A DNA stretch of 64,000 bases from Gemmatimonadota bacterium (GTDB taxonomy: Bacteria; Gemmatimonadota; Gemmatimonadetes; Gemmatimonadales; Gemmatimonadaceae). This document shows positions 27,697 to 37,020 of this stretch, in pieces. The notes beneath the pieces are model-generated. The model was given only the letters and a program-made list of their open reading frames with translations. It made no database searches and had not been told where the DNA came from. The translations under genes were made by a program, and so were the position numbers. The DNA lies in assembly GCA_021299375.1 (NCBI GenBank), contig JAJTGR010000021.1, positions 36,036 through 100,035 of the forward strand. The letters run 5' to 3'. How positions within the stretch are numbered: the stretch's first letter is position 1; each line of letters starts with the position of its first letter.

Positions 27697-28452
27697 TTGC
27701 GAGACAAGCTGTTTGGCACTACGAGTGTTGGGCTGGATCTGCAACGTGACGCTGGCCGGCTCGTGGCCCTCGTCGAGGATGCAGCCATCGCGCGCGGGGC
27801 TGCGGTTTCGGCGGTCATGTTTCACATGGCCGCCATCCGCAGCCTCCATACGGGCACGCCGCACGGCGAGATCGCGGCCATACAGTGCGTGGCGGCTCGC
27901 GTCCAGGACCGCAGCGGCACCGCTGGCTACCAGGCGGCGCACCTCGTGCCGGGCGCCATCAGGGTAAACGGCAGGGATGTGTGGGATCTCGTACCGGAGA
28001 CGGGCAGTGAATTGGTACGCCTGCAACTGCAGGTGAAGGAAGCCTTCGCTGAAACGCGGGTGCTGCCGGCGGCGGTCAACCGGGCGGACAGCATGGCCGA
28101 AGGCGATGGATCGCCGGCCAGCGAGATCAAGCTCAAGACGCTGTTTCGCGCGCAGGTTCAGCAGATGTGGATGTCACGCCGCTTCGCTGTCGGTCGTCCG
28201 TTGGCGATCGACCGGGCCGGGGTGCTCAACGCCCTGAGCGGTTGGTTCGTCGGACTGAATCGGGCCTACGAGGCCGCCGCCGTGATGAAGCGCCAGAAGG
28301 CGCAGGTGGCAGCCGGAGACAAGGCGCGCGAGGGGCGCCTCCAGGAAGCCATGGTGCTCGAGGCGTATGCCCGCAGTTTTCTCATCGTGAATGTGGCGCG
28401 TTTCGTGGAGAAGGAGATCCCCGCCGTGCATCACCGTTATGCTTGGGTGTAA
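27697..28452 (+). CDS. hypothetical protein, accessory-type gene
   Basis: A 251-residue protein I do not recognise. It starts at TTG 27697 with GGGAG about 9 nt upstream. No signal peptide or membrane segment is evident; the C-terminal half is helical and charged (YEAAAVMKRQKAQVAAGDKAREGRLQ). Codon use looks less GC-biased than its neighbours and it converges, with 36 nt between stops, on an equally unusual gene with a peptidoglycan-binding domain. The two may have come in together, but opposite orientation argues against a simple toxin-immunity operon. Confidence 0.5.
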   Translation: MRDKLFGTTSVGLDLQRDAGRLVALVEDAAIARGAAVSAVMFHMAAIRSLHTGTPHGEIAAIQCVAARVQDRSGTAGYQAAHLVPGAIRVNGRDVWDLVPETGSELVRLQLQVKEAFAETRVLPAAVNRADSMAEGDGSPASEIKLKTLFRAQVQQMWMSRRFAVGRPLAIDRAGVLNALSGWFVGLNRAYEAAAVMKRQKAQVAAGDKAREGRLQEAMVLEAYARSFLIVNVARFVEKEIPAVHHRYAWV

Positions 28453-28488
28453 CGCACACGGTGGCGCCGCGGCACCGCTCCCGTCGTC

Positions 28489-29391
28489 TCACCCCGGCTT
28501 GCTTACGATGGCGAACCGATTGGCGTTGCGGGCCCGCTTCCAGCGTTCCTGCAGCGCCGTCTTGTAGACGTAGGGCGGGCCATCGCTGTTCGATTCGTAG
28601 ACCTCGCCATTGAGCAGCACCGTGTCGTGCTTGATGCTGCCGTTCGGCGAGCACAGCGCGAAATGATACAGCACGCCAGCCTCCAGCTCGTCCTCCAGTT
28701 CCTCAACCGACGAGTACAACCCGGGGAAGACCGCCGCGCCCCCAGTCGGTGCCTTGGTGCCGGGAAGCGGCACATAGCCGTAGCGCGTCTGGCTGAGGTT
28801 CGTGAAGTGGCCCACCATCTGATCCGACCGGTACTGTGGGTTGTGCAGGTTACCGTGGTGCCAGATGGAGAGCGCCGCCTGCGCGAACGCCGTGCAGTTG
28901 AGCGCCAGCGGGACCTTCAGGTCAAACAGGACCGAATTCTCGCCGCCCGGCTTCGTACAGATGCCCCAGGCCGTGTTGCCATTCATGCGGTACCCCCACG
29001 TCATCATTGTGCCGTTGCCGTACTTCTTTCCATCGTGCTCCCAGCCATAAGGGATGCGGAGGGCGACACACGAATCGAAGAAGTTGCGCAGCCCTTTCGC
29101 GCCGATGATGCCGCCCGTGAGGGGCATCAGTACGCCCGCAGCAAGCGCGAGATAGAAGAGTCGGTTCTCAGGGTCTCCGCCGGCGATGAACGGCTGCGAC
29201 CGGAAGACGAGCTTTTCCTGGTATTCCATCCAGGCCGCGGTGGTGTTCTTGCCCCACCCGCCATCAGGGGTGCCGACCGTCGTGTAGCCAGCCATCCAGA
29301 GCAGCTGCTGGACGCGCTTGACCGACGCGCCCGACTTGAGGCCACCTTCGCCGATCTTCTTCGGGACGATGGAGAGGACGCCGGATGCCAT
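28489..29391 (-). CDS. peptidoglycan-binding-like protein with putative Cys/His peptidase domain
   Basis: A 300-residue protein. Residues ~22-62 (SVKRVQQLLWMAGY...PDGGWGKNTTAAWMEYQ) fit the PG_binding_1 pattern of a three-helix cell-wall domain. The rest is unassigned, but Cys166 in ALNCTAFAQAAL and His255 in GSIKHDTVLLNGEVYESN are placed like the Cys and His of NlpC/P60 or related papain-like amidases; this catalytic reading is inference. There is no signal peptide, so export would need a dedicated secretion route or lysis. ATG 29391 has AGG 5 nt upstream and a plausible promoter 45 nt further up. Confidence 0.6.
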   Translation of the reverse strand: MASGVLSIVPKKIGEGGLKSGASVKRVQQLLWMAGYTTVGTPDGGWGKNTTAAWMEYQEKLVFRSQPFIAGGDPENRLFYLALAAGVLMPLTGGIIGAKGLRNFFDSCVALRIPYGWEHDGKKYGNGTMMTWGYRMNGNTAWGICTKPGGENSVLFDLKVPLALNCTAFAQAALSIWHHGNLHNPQYRSDQMVGHFTNLSQTRYGYVPLPGTKAPTGGAAVFPGLYSSVEELEDELEAGVLYHFALCSPNGSIKHDTVLLNGEVYESNSDGPPYVYKTALQERWKRARNANRFAIVSKPG

Positions 29392-29865
29392 GGGGACCTG
29401 ATCGATGCCGGACGGAGAGAGCCTAGCGAGCCGAAAGCATACGAATTCCTGCGGCCGGCGGCAAGCACATGATGGTCGAGTCGCCAAGCCCTTTCCAAGT
29501 TTCGGAGTTCGACGGAGGTCGTGCCATGGTCACCTGATGGCTCGCTCCGTCGTTGGCCGTGGGATCGCTCCGGGCCACGCGTTTCGACGGTGACCCCCCC
29601 GGTGGCGACATCGTTCGTCGGCACGCCCCCGTGAAGGTCGACAAACGGGGGGCTCACCGACACCACGCGGACCCCGCCTGGCCGCACCCCGCGTCGAACA
29701 CCAGCGCGCTCAAGACCTCGGCCCGCTGCGACAGGGTGGGCCATCGCTCGTGGGACGCGTGGTGCGGGTTCGCGTCCGCGTTGGCGGTGAACGCATCGGC
29801 GGTTGTTTCGCAGGCGGCGGTGGTGATGGGACGCCGCGACCAGGGGGGCGATTCAGCCGGCCCGC
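29392..29865. other. 474-bp intergenic region upstream of the peptidoglycan-binding gene and downstream of purH
   Basis: No ORF here has a credible start signal or protein-like sequence. It contains a candidate promoter firing left (29436-29464). The right part is purH's downstream flank. I see no tRNA, repeat or attachment-site-like duplication in it. Confidence 0.5.
29436..29464 (-). promoter_or_regulatory. candidate sigma-70 promoter for the peptidoglycan-binding gene
   Basis: On the minus strand TTGCCG (29464-29459) and TATGCT (29441-29436) are separated by exactly 17 nt, each matching consensus at four of six positions, and lie ~45 nt before the ATG at 29391. Confidence 0.45.
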
Positions 29866-31395
29866 TCAATGCCGAAACAGCCGCTCGCCGGTGAAGATCA
29901 TCGTCATGCCGTGTTCGTTCGCGGCCGCGATCACGTCGTCATCGCGCACTGAGCCGCCGGGTTGCACGATGGCGGTCACGCCGGCTGCGGCGGCCTGATC
30001 GATGCCATCCCGGAAGGGAAAGAATGCGTCGGACCCCAGCGCCGCCCCCTTGGTGTCGTGGCCGAGGGTCGCGGCTTTGTGCACGGCCACGAAGCTGGCA
30101 TCCACCCGGCTCATCTGCCCGGCGCCGATGCCGATGGTGGCGCCGTTGCGCGCGAGCACGATGGCATTGGATTTCACACTCGCCACACTCTTCCAGGCGA
30201 ACAGCAGGTCGCGCTGCTCGTCCAACGTGGGCTGGCGCGTGGTCACTACCTGCCACTGCTGCGGATCGGTGGGGGCGGGGGCGCGGTCCTGCACCAGCAG
30301 GCCGCCCCGCACACGCTTGAGGTCCATGCCGTTGGCGGGCCACGTCGCGCGCCCCTCGAGTACGCGCAGGTTCTTCTTGCGGCCGAGGATCTCCACGGCC
30401 GCGTCGGCGAACTGCGGGGCGACGATGCACTCCACGAACAGACTCGAGATGACTTCGGCGGCCGCCGCATCAACCAGCACCGAGAACGCGATCACGCTCC
30501 CGAAGGCTGACACGGGATCGCACGCCAGCGCCTTCTTGTAGGCATCAAGGGCGGTGCTGCCGGTGGCCAGCCCGCAGGGCGTGGTGTGCTTGATGATCGC
30601 GCACGCCGGCTGCTCCCCAAAGGGCTCGATGGCCAGCAGCGCCCCTTCGAGGTCGAGCAGGTTGTTGAACGACAGGTCCTTGCCGCCCTTCTGCACGAGT
30701 GCGCCGAGGCCGGCGCCGGGCCGTTCCACGTAGAAGGCCGCGCGCTGCTGCGGGTTCTCGCCGTAGCGCAACACCTGCTGCTTCTCGAACGCCAGCGGAT
30801 AGGAGTCGGGGAACGGTTCGCCGCGCTGCTGCGCGAACCAGGTGGCAATCGCCGCGTCGTAGGCGCTCGTGTGCGCGTACACCTTCTCGGCCAGCAGGCG
30901 GCGTAGCGCGGCATCGTCGGTGCCGGCCTCCACATGCGCGAGCACCTGGGTGTAGTCGTTCGGATCCACCACGACCCACACCGCCGGAAAATTCTTGGCT
31001 GCCGAACGCAGCATGCTCGGCCCGCCGATGTCGATGTTCTCGATGACCTCGTCGGGGTGCACACCGGGCTTGGCCGCCGTCTCGCGGAACGGGTACAGAT
31101 TCACCACGACGAGATCGATCAGCCCGATGTGGTGGGCCTCGATGGCGGCCATGTGCTCCGGCAGGTCGCGCCGCGCGAGCAGGCCCCCGTGGACCACCGG
31201 ATGCAGCGTCTTGACGCGGCCGTCGAGCATCTCCGGGAAGCCGGTCAGGTCACTGACGTCCTTCACGGTGAGGCCGCCGTCGCGCAGCGTCCGCGCGGTG
31301 CCCCCGGTGGAAACGAGTTCGACACCCGCGGCGGCGAGCCCCCGGGCGAACGGGACGAGACCGGATTTGTCGGAGACGGAAAGCAGGGCGCGCAT
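29866..31395 (-). CDS. purH: bifunctional AICAR formyltransferase / IMP cyclohydrolase
   Basis: Catalyses the last two steps of purine synthesis (AICAR to FAICAR with 10-formyl-THF, then ring closure to IMP). The 509-residue length is normal. The N-terminal cyclohydrolase (MGS-like) domain shows [37 protein letters not shown] and [16 protein letters not shown]; the C-terminal transformylase shows the KHTTPCG segment and [28 protein letters not shown]. It is 32 nt downstream of purN on the same strand, a compact purine pair. Confidence 0.97.
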   Translation of the reverse strand: MRALLSVSDKSGLVPFARGLAAAGVELVSTGGTARTLRDGGLTVKDVSDLTGFPEMLDGRVKTLHPVVHGGLLARRDLPEHMAAIEAHHIGLIDLVVVNLYPFRETAAKPGVHPDEVIENIDIGGPSMLRSAAKNFPAVWVVVDPNDYTQVLAHVEAGTDDAALRRLLAEKVYAHTSAYDAAIATWFAQQRGEPFPDSYPLAFEKQQVLRYGENPQQRAAFYVERPGAGLGALVQKGGKDLSFNNLLDLEGALLAIEPFGEQPACAIIKHTTPCGLATGSTALDAYKKALACDPVSAFGSVIAFSVLVDAAAAEVISSLFVECIVAPQFADAAVEILGRKKNLRVLEGRATWPANGMDLKRVRGGLLVQDRAPAPTDPQQWQVVTTRQPTLDEQRDLLFAWKSVASVKSNAIVLARNGATIGIGAGQMSRVDASFVAVHKAATLGHDTKGAALGSDAFFPFRDGIDQAAAAGVTAIVQPGGSVRDDDVIAAANEHGMTMIFTGERLFRH

Positions 31396-31427
31396 GGATC
31401 GGGCGAGGGGCAGAGTGAGGAGGGCGG

Positions 31428-32171
31428 TCAGCGGGGGAACAAGCGGGCCACGTCGCCGGGGAACGAATCGTCGTGGGCCTCGGTGTCAGGCACGAGGCCG
31501 AAGCGCCACGCGGGCACGGCCACGCCGATCGGCACGTCGAGGTGGCCATGCACTCGGCCGTCCTCGCCGAGCACGATGGCGTCACTGGCGACCGCGGCGA
31601 CGCAGAGCGGAAAGAGCCGGTGCTCCACGCGCAACACGCGCGCCGCAAGGTTGGCGACGCTGTCGCCGGGGAGAACGGGCACCGGCCACTGCGCGATGAT
31701 GGGACCGCGATCGAAGTGCTCATTCACGAAGTGCACCGTCACGCCGGTGATGGTCACCCCATGTTCGAGCACCGCCGCGTGAATGCGCGGCCCGTACATG
31801 CCCGAGCCGCCAAAGGCGGGGAGCAGGGCGGGGTGCACGTTCAACAGCTTGCCGTGAAACGCGTGCACCACGGCCGCCGGGATGAGCTTGAGGTACCCGG
31901 CCAGCACGAGCGTGTCGGCGCCGGCCCGGTCGAGCTGTGCCAGCAGGCCGTTGCCGTCGGCCGGGTGCTCAACGACGCCGGTGGCCGCCCCCGCCTTCGC
32001 CGCGCGCGACAGCGCGCCGGCATCAGCCCGGTCGGAGCCGACCCACACAATGTCACCCACATGTGCTGCCGGCCCGGCGAAGTGGTCGAGCAGCGCCTGC
32101 AGATTCGACCCGCCTCCCGAGGCGAGGACGGCGATGCGGGCGCGACGCGGCGCGGTGCGGGGGGCGGGCAT
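31428..32171 (-). CDS. purN: phosphoribosylglycinamide formyltransferase
   Basis: Transfers a formyl group from 10-formyl-THF to GAR in purine synthesis. 247 residues. It starts with IAVLASGGGSNLQALLD and carries the catalytic triad of the family: Asn111 and His113 in NVHPALLPAF, and Asp154 in HFVNEHFDRGPIIAQ. The C-terminus extends ~40 residues beyond the E. coli enzyme (DVPIGVAVPAWRFGLVPDTEAHDDSF). The frame is open upstream to 32486, but ATG 32171 directly precedes the core and leaves 10 nt after the preceding phosphatase gene. It lies upstream of purH in the same orientation. Confidence 0.93.
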   Translation of the reverse strand: MPAPRTAPRRARIAVLASGGGSNLQALLDHFAGPAAHVGDIVWVGSDRADAGALSRAAKAGAATGVVEHPADGNGLLAQLDRAGADTLVLAGYLKLIPAAVVHAFHGKLLNVHPALLPAFGGSGMYGPRIHAAVLEHGVTITGVTVHFVNEHFDRGPIIAQWPVPVLPGDSVANLAARVLRVEHRLFPLCVAAVASDAIVLGEDGRVHGHLDVPIGVAVPAWRFGLVPDTEAHDDSFPGDVARLFPR

Positions 32172-32181
32172 GCGACGCAAC

Positions 32182-32799
32182 CTACTCGGTCGGGATCGTC
32201 GTTGCCGCGATCGGTGGCCGATGCGGCAGCACGAGCGCAATGGCCCGCTGCACGGCCGCCAGCAGCGAATCGGCGAGGTACACGCGTGGCTCCGTCGACG
32301 AGCGCGCGATTTCGACGTCGGAGTGCGGTGTCTCCATGCCTGGCACGAGGATGCCGACCCCGCCGGTGGCAATGGCCGGTTGCACGTCGCGCCAGCGATC
32401 CCCGATGTACGCACTCCGGTCAAGTGCCAAGCCATGGTCGTGCGCCGCCTGCCGGTACATGCCAAGGCCCGGCTTGCGGCAGTCACAGGCGCCCGTCACC
32501 TCGGCCCAGTGGGGGCAGTGATACGTGGCCAGCACGTCGGCCCCGGCGTCGGCCAGCAGGGTCACGGTGCGGTCACGCGTGGCCGCATACTGCGACGGCG
32601 TGATGAGGCCTCGGGCGATACCCGACTGATTCGTCACGATCACCACGGGAATCCCGGCCGCGTTGGCACGCTGAACGGCGACCGCGGCGTCGGGGAGCAG
32701 CGCGACCCGCGAGGCGTCGGAGAGATAGTGGGCGTCGGCGATCAGCGTACCGTCGCGGTCGATGAACAGGGCGGGGCGCAACGTAACGGGACCTGCCAT
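32182..32799 (-). CDS. gmhB: HAD-IIIA phosphatase, GmhB-like (heptose-bisphosphate phosphatase)
   Basis: A 205-residue HAD hydrolase. The nucleophile motif is FIDRDGTLI (Asp14, Asp16), motif II is VIVTNQSGIARG, motif III has CRKPGLGMY, and motif IV is YIGDRWRDVQPA. A zinc-binding insert C-x-H ... C-x-C (YHCPHW ... GACDC) is the mark of the GmhB / histidinol-phosphatase subgroup. GmhB removes the C7 phosphate of heptose 1,7-bisphosphate in LPS core or glycan synthesis. No other heptose gene is nearby, so the substrate is likely but not certain. It is squeezed between purN and the Ig-like lipoprotein gene with gaps of 10 and 4 nt. Confidence 0.82.
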   Translation of the reverse strand: MAGPVTLRPALFIDRDGTLIADAHYLSDASRVALLPDAAVAVQRANAAGIPVVIVTNQSGIARGLITPSQYAATRDRTVTLLADAGADVLATYHCPHWAEVTGACDCRKPGLGMYRQAAHDHGLALDRSAYIGDRWRDVQPAIATGGVGILVPGMETPHSDVEIARSSTEPRVYLADSLLAAVQRAIALVLPHRPPIAATTIPTE

Positions 32800-32803
32800 G
32801 GCG

Positions 32804-34243
32804 TTACCGCCGCCTCGGGCGCGGTGCCCCGAGTGTGTCGCGGCGCACCGGTGCGACGGCTGCGGAATCGCGCCGGGTGGTGTCGCGCCGGGTGGTGTCG
32901 CGCCGCGCCACCGTGTCCCGTCTCGCTGTCGAATCCACTTTGGGTTGCCGGGCCGTGGTGAACCCGCGGCTCGGGGCCTTCTGCACTTCACTGAGGCTGC
33001 GCACACCGCGCACTTCCAGCCGGTAGGCCGTCTGCCACCGGAGTGTCGAGTCGAGCGTCACGAAGATCGAGGTGTACACCGGCGGTCGCGACATCTTGGG
33101 TGGCGGCGTGGTGTCGGGCGGCACATAGCGCACACCGCGGGCCCGGGCGGCGCGCTCCGCCTCCAGCCGGGCGCGACGCGCGGTGGCGGCGGCGTTCGCA
33201 AGACTGTCCTGACGGCGCACACGCTGGATGGAATCGGCCCGGGCGCGCATGGCTGGCGTGGAGTCGATCTTCGGTCCCTTCGCGGCAGCCGCCCGGGCAA
33301 TCGAATCCGTCGCCGCCTTCTTCGCGAGGGAGTCCGCCAGCAGCTTCTCGGCCGACGTCTGCACCTGGCGCACGAACAGGCGTGACGAGTCCGGCCGGAA
33401 GAGCCGCACCGAATCGAGTGGGAACGCCTGCGTGGGGCTGAAGGGCTTGTCGAAGGTCACCTTGAGCACACGGTTGCTGTCCAGCACCTCGACGCCCGCA
33501 ATACGCAGTCCCACGGTGTCGTGTCCGAAGGCATGGAACTCGGCGCTGGCACGTTCCGTGAGCGTCACGCGTACCGTGTCCCACAGCTCCAGCGGGTCGA
33601 GTTCGCCGCTGCTGTTGCGGTCGCCGAAGGCCCGCATGAGGTACGGGCCCGGCGGCAGGTAGCGTAGCTCGTAGCGCCCCGCGGAATCGGCGACCGCCTG
33701 ATAGATGGTGCTGTCCGGCGCGATCGCCTCGATCACCGCACCGGACAGCCCTTTGCCTGCCGGCCAGTCGAATGCCACGCCGGTGACCTGCGTCCGGGGA
33801 ATGGGACCGCCGGTGGAAAAGACGAGGCGGATGGTGGTGTCGATGCCGTTGTTGCGCAGGTCCTGAATGCCCGGCTTGATCTGGATGGAGTAGACGGTGT
33901 TCGGCTTCCATCCCTTCGAGGGACGGATGGTGAGGCGCGTGCGCCCCCAGCTGACGCGGGGCTGCCCGCTGCGCGGGCTGATGAACACCAGTTCGCGGAG
34001 GTCGCGTGCGCCGCCGCGCGGTGATTCGCTGATCACCTCGTCGAAACGGAGTTCCACGTCACGGGGGCGCGAAATGATCGCTTCGTGCTCGGGCGTCACC
34101 TTGACGATGACTGGCGAATCGACGTCGGGCGGGCCACCAGGCGGCAGCGCCTGATTGGCGCAGGCGCTCCCGGCCATGAAGGCGGCGACCCCCGCCAGCA
34201 AGCGGAGCCGCGCGCGCGACCGGCCAGATACGGACCGGCTCAC
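32804..34243 (-). CDS. SbsA-type Ig-like domain lipoprotein
   Basis: A 479-residue envelope protein of a type common in Bacteroidetes-related groups. The N-terminus is a lipoprotein-like signal (LLAGVAAFMAGSACANQ) followed by the family's PPGGPPDVDSPVIVKVTP, then an Ig-like domain (SRPRDVELRFDEVISE...PNTVYSIQIKPGIQDLRNN) and a CarboxypepD-like domain (GLSGAVIEAIAPDSTIYQAVADSAGRYELRYLPPGPYLMRAF). A helical Arg/Ala-rich stretch (~365-415) and a tail of RRDT-type repeats (~440-479) follow. The start is GTG 34243, whose GTGA overlaps the valS stop. Function unknown, probably surface-anchored. Confidence 0.78.
   Translation of the reverse strand: MSRSVSGRSRARLRLLAGVAAFMAGSACANQALPPGGPPDVDSPVIVKVTPEHEAIISRPRDVELRFDEVISESPRGGARDLRELVFISPRSGQPRVSWGRTRLTIRPSKGWKPNTVYSIQIKPGIQDLRNNGIDTTIRLVFSTGGPIPRTQVTGVAFDWPAGKGLSGAVIEAIAPDSTIYQAVADSAGRYELRYLPPGPYLMRAFGDRNSSGELDPLELWDTVRVTLTERASAEFHAFGHDTVGLRIAGVEVLDSNRVLKVTFDKPFSPTQAFPLDSVRLFRPDSSRLFVRQVQTSAEKLLADSLAKKAATDSIARAAAAKGPKIDSTPAMRARADSIQRVRRQDSLANAAATARRARLEAERAARARGVRYVPPDTTPPPKMSRPPVYTSIFVTLDSTLRWQTAYRLEVRGVRSLSEVQKAPSRGFTTARQPKVDSTARRDTVARRDTTRRDTTRRDSAAVAPVRRDTLGAPRPRRR
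32868..32912 (-). repeat. short tandem repeat encoding RRDT units
   Basis: About three copies of a 15-bp unit (GGTGTCGCGCCGGGT on the plus strand) within the 3' end of the Ig-like lipoprotein gene encode the RRDTT repeats. The unit is in frame, so copy-number change would lengthen or shorten the tail by five residues without frameshift. Confidence 0.7.
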
Positions 34244-36984
34244 GCGCCGAGGGTGGTGAGCTTGTCGCGCAGCAGGTCGCAGCGGGACCGCCAGTCCGCC
34301 GCCTTGGCGCGCTCGGCGGCCACCACGGCGTCCGGCGCCTTGGCCACGAACTTCTCGTTGGCAAGGCGCCCCTCGAGGGCCATCAGTTGCGTCTCCAGTT
34401 GCGTGAGCTCCGTCTGCAGCCGCTGCCGTTCCTTGTCCAGGTCGATCATGCCGGCCAGCGGCACGACGAGTTCGACGCCGCTGCTCAGCAGGACCTGCGC
34501 CGCAGCGCCACCCGGGTTGCTGGCATCCATCCGGACCTTGGCCCGGGCGATCGCGCCCACCGTTTCGGTCTGGGCCGCCAACGAGGCCGCCACCTCGCCG
34601 TGGGCAACCAGCGTGGCGTCCACCCATGCGCCCGGATTCACGTTGTACTCCGACCGCATCTGGCGGATGGCCTGCACGGCCTCACGCACCAGTTCGAACG
34701 CCTGACCGCGACCCACGGGCTGTCCGCTCGCGACCGGCCAGCTGGCCTGGGCAAGGAACGCTCCGCTCGGCGTCTGCGGCAGCTTCTGCCACAGCTCCTC
34801 CGTGATGAACGGCACGATCGGGTGCAGAAGGCGCAGGGCGCCGTCGAAGGCATGCGCAAGCACCGCCCGGGCCACCTCCCGGTCGGCCCCTTCAGCGGCC
34901 AGCCGTGGCTTGATGCTCTCGAGGTACCAGTCGGCGAGCTCGTTCCACACGAAACGGCGTGCGGCCTCGGCATACTCTGACAAACGCAGGCCTCGCGGGC
35001 GTTCGGCGTCGGTCCAGTGTGTCAGGTCGGCCGGGCGAGCAGGGCCCAGCGCCGCGTCGCAGTCGGCGATCGCCACGTCGAGCCGCTCCAGGATCCAGCG
35101 ATCGGCGGCCGTGAGCTGGGCGGTGTCGAGCGAGGTCACGGGGGCCACCGGACCGGTGCCCACCCGCGACAGCAGGAACCGACCGATATTCCAGAGTTTC
35201 GTGCAGAAGTTGCGCCCGGGCGCGAACGATTTCTCGAGATCGTTCGGGTCGAGCATCACGTCCACGCCGAGCCCGAGGCCCGCCACCATGGTCCACCGCA
35301 GCGAGTCGGCGCCGTAGCGTTGCACCACGTCGAGCGGATCGATGCCGTTGCCCAGCGACTTGGACATCTTGCGATGCTGCATGTCGCGCACGGTGCCGTG
35401 CAGGTACACCGTGTGGAACGGCGCCTGCCCCAGAAACCAGCAGCCGCTCATGACCATCCGCGCGACCCAGAAGAACAGGATCTCCGGTGCGGTGACGAGC
35501 ACGTCACCCGGATAGAACGCCTTCAGGTCCGGCGTGTCGTCGGGCCAGCCGAGCGTGCTGAACGGCCAGAGCCAGCTGGAGAACCAGGTGTCGAGCACAT
35601 CCTCGTCCTGCCGCACGGCGCCGCCGCAGTCGGGGCAGGCGGTGATGTCGGTGCGTGAAACGATCGGCGCCTGCCCGCACGAGGCGATGCAATACCACAC
35701 CGGCACCCGGTGGCCCCACCAGATCTGGCGCGAGATGTTCCAGTCGCGAATGCCCTCGAGCCAGTTCACGTACACGGCTTCCCAGCGCTCGGGGAGGATG
35801 CGCAGCTCGCCGGTGCGGAGCGCTGCGAGCGCCTTGTCGGCGAGTGGCCGCATGTGCACGAACCACTGGTCGGAGAGCCGCGGCTCGACGACGGTGTCGC
35901 AGCGGTAGCAGTGACGTACACTGTGGGCATGGGGCTCGATTTTCACGAGGGCCCCCGCGGTCTCGAGCAGCGTCACGATGGCCTTGCGGGCGGCGAAGCG
36001 GTCGAGCCCCGAGAGCTCGACGGGGACGCGGCCGGCCGCGCCATCGCTCTCCCGCACGATCCCTTCGGCGTCGATCACCACCGGCATGGCGAGGCCGTGG
36101 CGCTTGCCCACCTCGAAGTCGTTGGCATCGTGCGCCGGCGTGATCTTCACCGCCCCCGACCCGAAGGCGGGGTCGGTGTAGCTATCCCCGATGATCGGGA
36201 TGCGCACGCCGTTGAGCGGCAGGATCACCTCCTTGCCGATCCACGCCTGATAGCGCTCGTCCTCGGGATTGACCGCCACCGCCACGTCGCCGAGCATCGT
36301 CTCAGGGCGCGTGGTGGCCACCGTGATGGCCTGCGTCGGGTCGTCGGCGAGCGGATAGCGCAGGTGATACAGCTTGCCGTTGGTGTCGGTGAACTCCGCT
36401 TCCTCGTCGGACAGCGACGTCCCGCAGCGCGGGCACCAGTGGCTGACGCGGTGGCCCTTGTACACCAACCCATCCTCGTGCAGGCGCACGAACGTCTCGC
36501 GCACGGCGCGGGACAGCTCGGGAGAGAAGGTGTACGCGGTGCGCGTCCAGTCGGCGCTCGACCCGATGGACTTGAGCTGATTGAGGATTTCGCCGCCCGT
36601 CTTGTCCACGAACTCGGCCACCCGCTGCACGAACGGCTCCCGCCCGAGGCCGAACCGCGTCTGCCCCTCGGCGGCGAGCTGTTTCTCCACGACGTTCTGG
36701 GTGGCAATGCCGGCGTGGTCGGTGCCGGGCACCCAGAGCGCTTCGTCGCCGGCCATGCGCCGCCAGCGAATGAGCACGTCCTGCACGGTGTTGTTCAGGC
36801 CGTGCCCCATGTGCAGCACCGCCGTGACGTTCGGCGGGGGGATGACGATGACGAATGGCTCGCGGCTGCTGGCGCCTGCCGGATCCGCGGTGAACACCCC
36901 GTGCTCGGTCCAACGGGGGTACCAGGCGGCCTCGGTAGCCGCGGCGTCGTACGTAGGGGGCAGATTGGTGTCAGGCGCAGTCAT
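34240..36984 (-). CDS. valS: valyl-tRNA synthetase
   Basis: Charges tRNA-Val with valine. 914 residues with the class I signatures HMGHG (58-62, in NVTAVLHMGHGLNN) and KMSKSLGN, the editing domain between them (VATTRPETMLGDVAV, GTDHAGIATQ) and a C-terminal coiled coil (LDKERQRLQTELTQLETQLMALEGRLANEKFVAKAP) typical of ValS. ATG 36984 follows a possible TANNNT hexamer (TAGTTT) by 5 nt. The stop overlaps the start of the Ig-like lipoprotein gene (GTGA), placing a housekeeping enzyme and a surface protein in one transcript. Confidence 0.97.
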   Translation of the reverse strand: MTAPDTNLPPTYDAAATEAAWYPRWTEHGVFTADPAGASSREPFVIVIPPPNVTAVLHMGHGLNNTVQDVLIRWRRMAGDEALWVPGTDHAGIATQNVVEKQLAAEGQTRFGLGREPFVQRVAEFVDKTGGEILNQLKSIGSSADWTRTAYTFSPELSRAVRETFVRLHEDGLVYKGHRVSHWCPRCGTSLSDEEAEFTDTNGKLYHLRYPLADDPTQAITVATTRPETMLGDVAVAVNPEDERYQAWIGKEVILPLNGVRIPIIGDSYTDPAFGSGAVKITPAHDANDFEVGKRHGLAMPVVIDAEGIVRESDGAAGRVPVELSGLDRFAARKAIVTLLETAGALVKIEPHAHSVRHCYRCDTVVEPRLSDQWFVHMRPLADKALAALRTGELRILPERWEAVYVNWLEGIRDWNISRQIWWGHRVPVWYCIASCGQAPIVSRTDITACPDCGGAVRQDEDVLDTWFSSWLWPFSTLGWPDDTPDLKAFYPGDVLVTAPEILFFWVARMVMSGCWFLGQAPFHTVYLHGTVRDMQHRKMSKSLGNGIDPLDVVQRYGADSLRWTMVAGLGLGVDVMLDPNDLEKSFAPGRNFCTKLWNIGRFLLSRVGTGPVAPVTSLDTAQLTAADRWILERLDVAIADCDAALGPARPADLTHWTDAERPRGLRLSEYAEAARRFVWNELADWYLESIKPRLAAEGADREVARAVLAHAFDGALRLLHPIVPFITEELWQKLPQTPSGAFLAQASWPVASGQPVGRGQAFELVREAVQAIRQMRSEYNVNPGAWVDATLVAHGEVAASLAAQTETVGAIARAKVRMDASNPGGAAAQVLLSSGVELVVPLAGMIDLDKERQRLQTELTQLETQLMALEGRLANEKFVAKAPDAVVAAERAKAADWRSRCDLLRDKLTTLGA

Positions 36985-37020
36985 GCCGGAAACTAACCGG
37001 GGCTGCCCCCCCCGAACCAC

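Noticed and set aside
29553..29894. Short frames in the purH downstream region
   Set aside because: No ribosome site or recognisable protein sequence; they overlap the purH end and have random-like composition.
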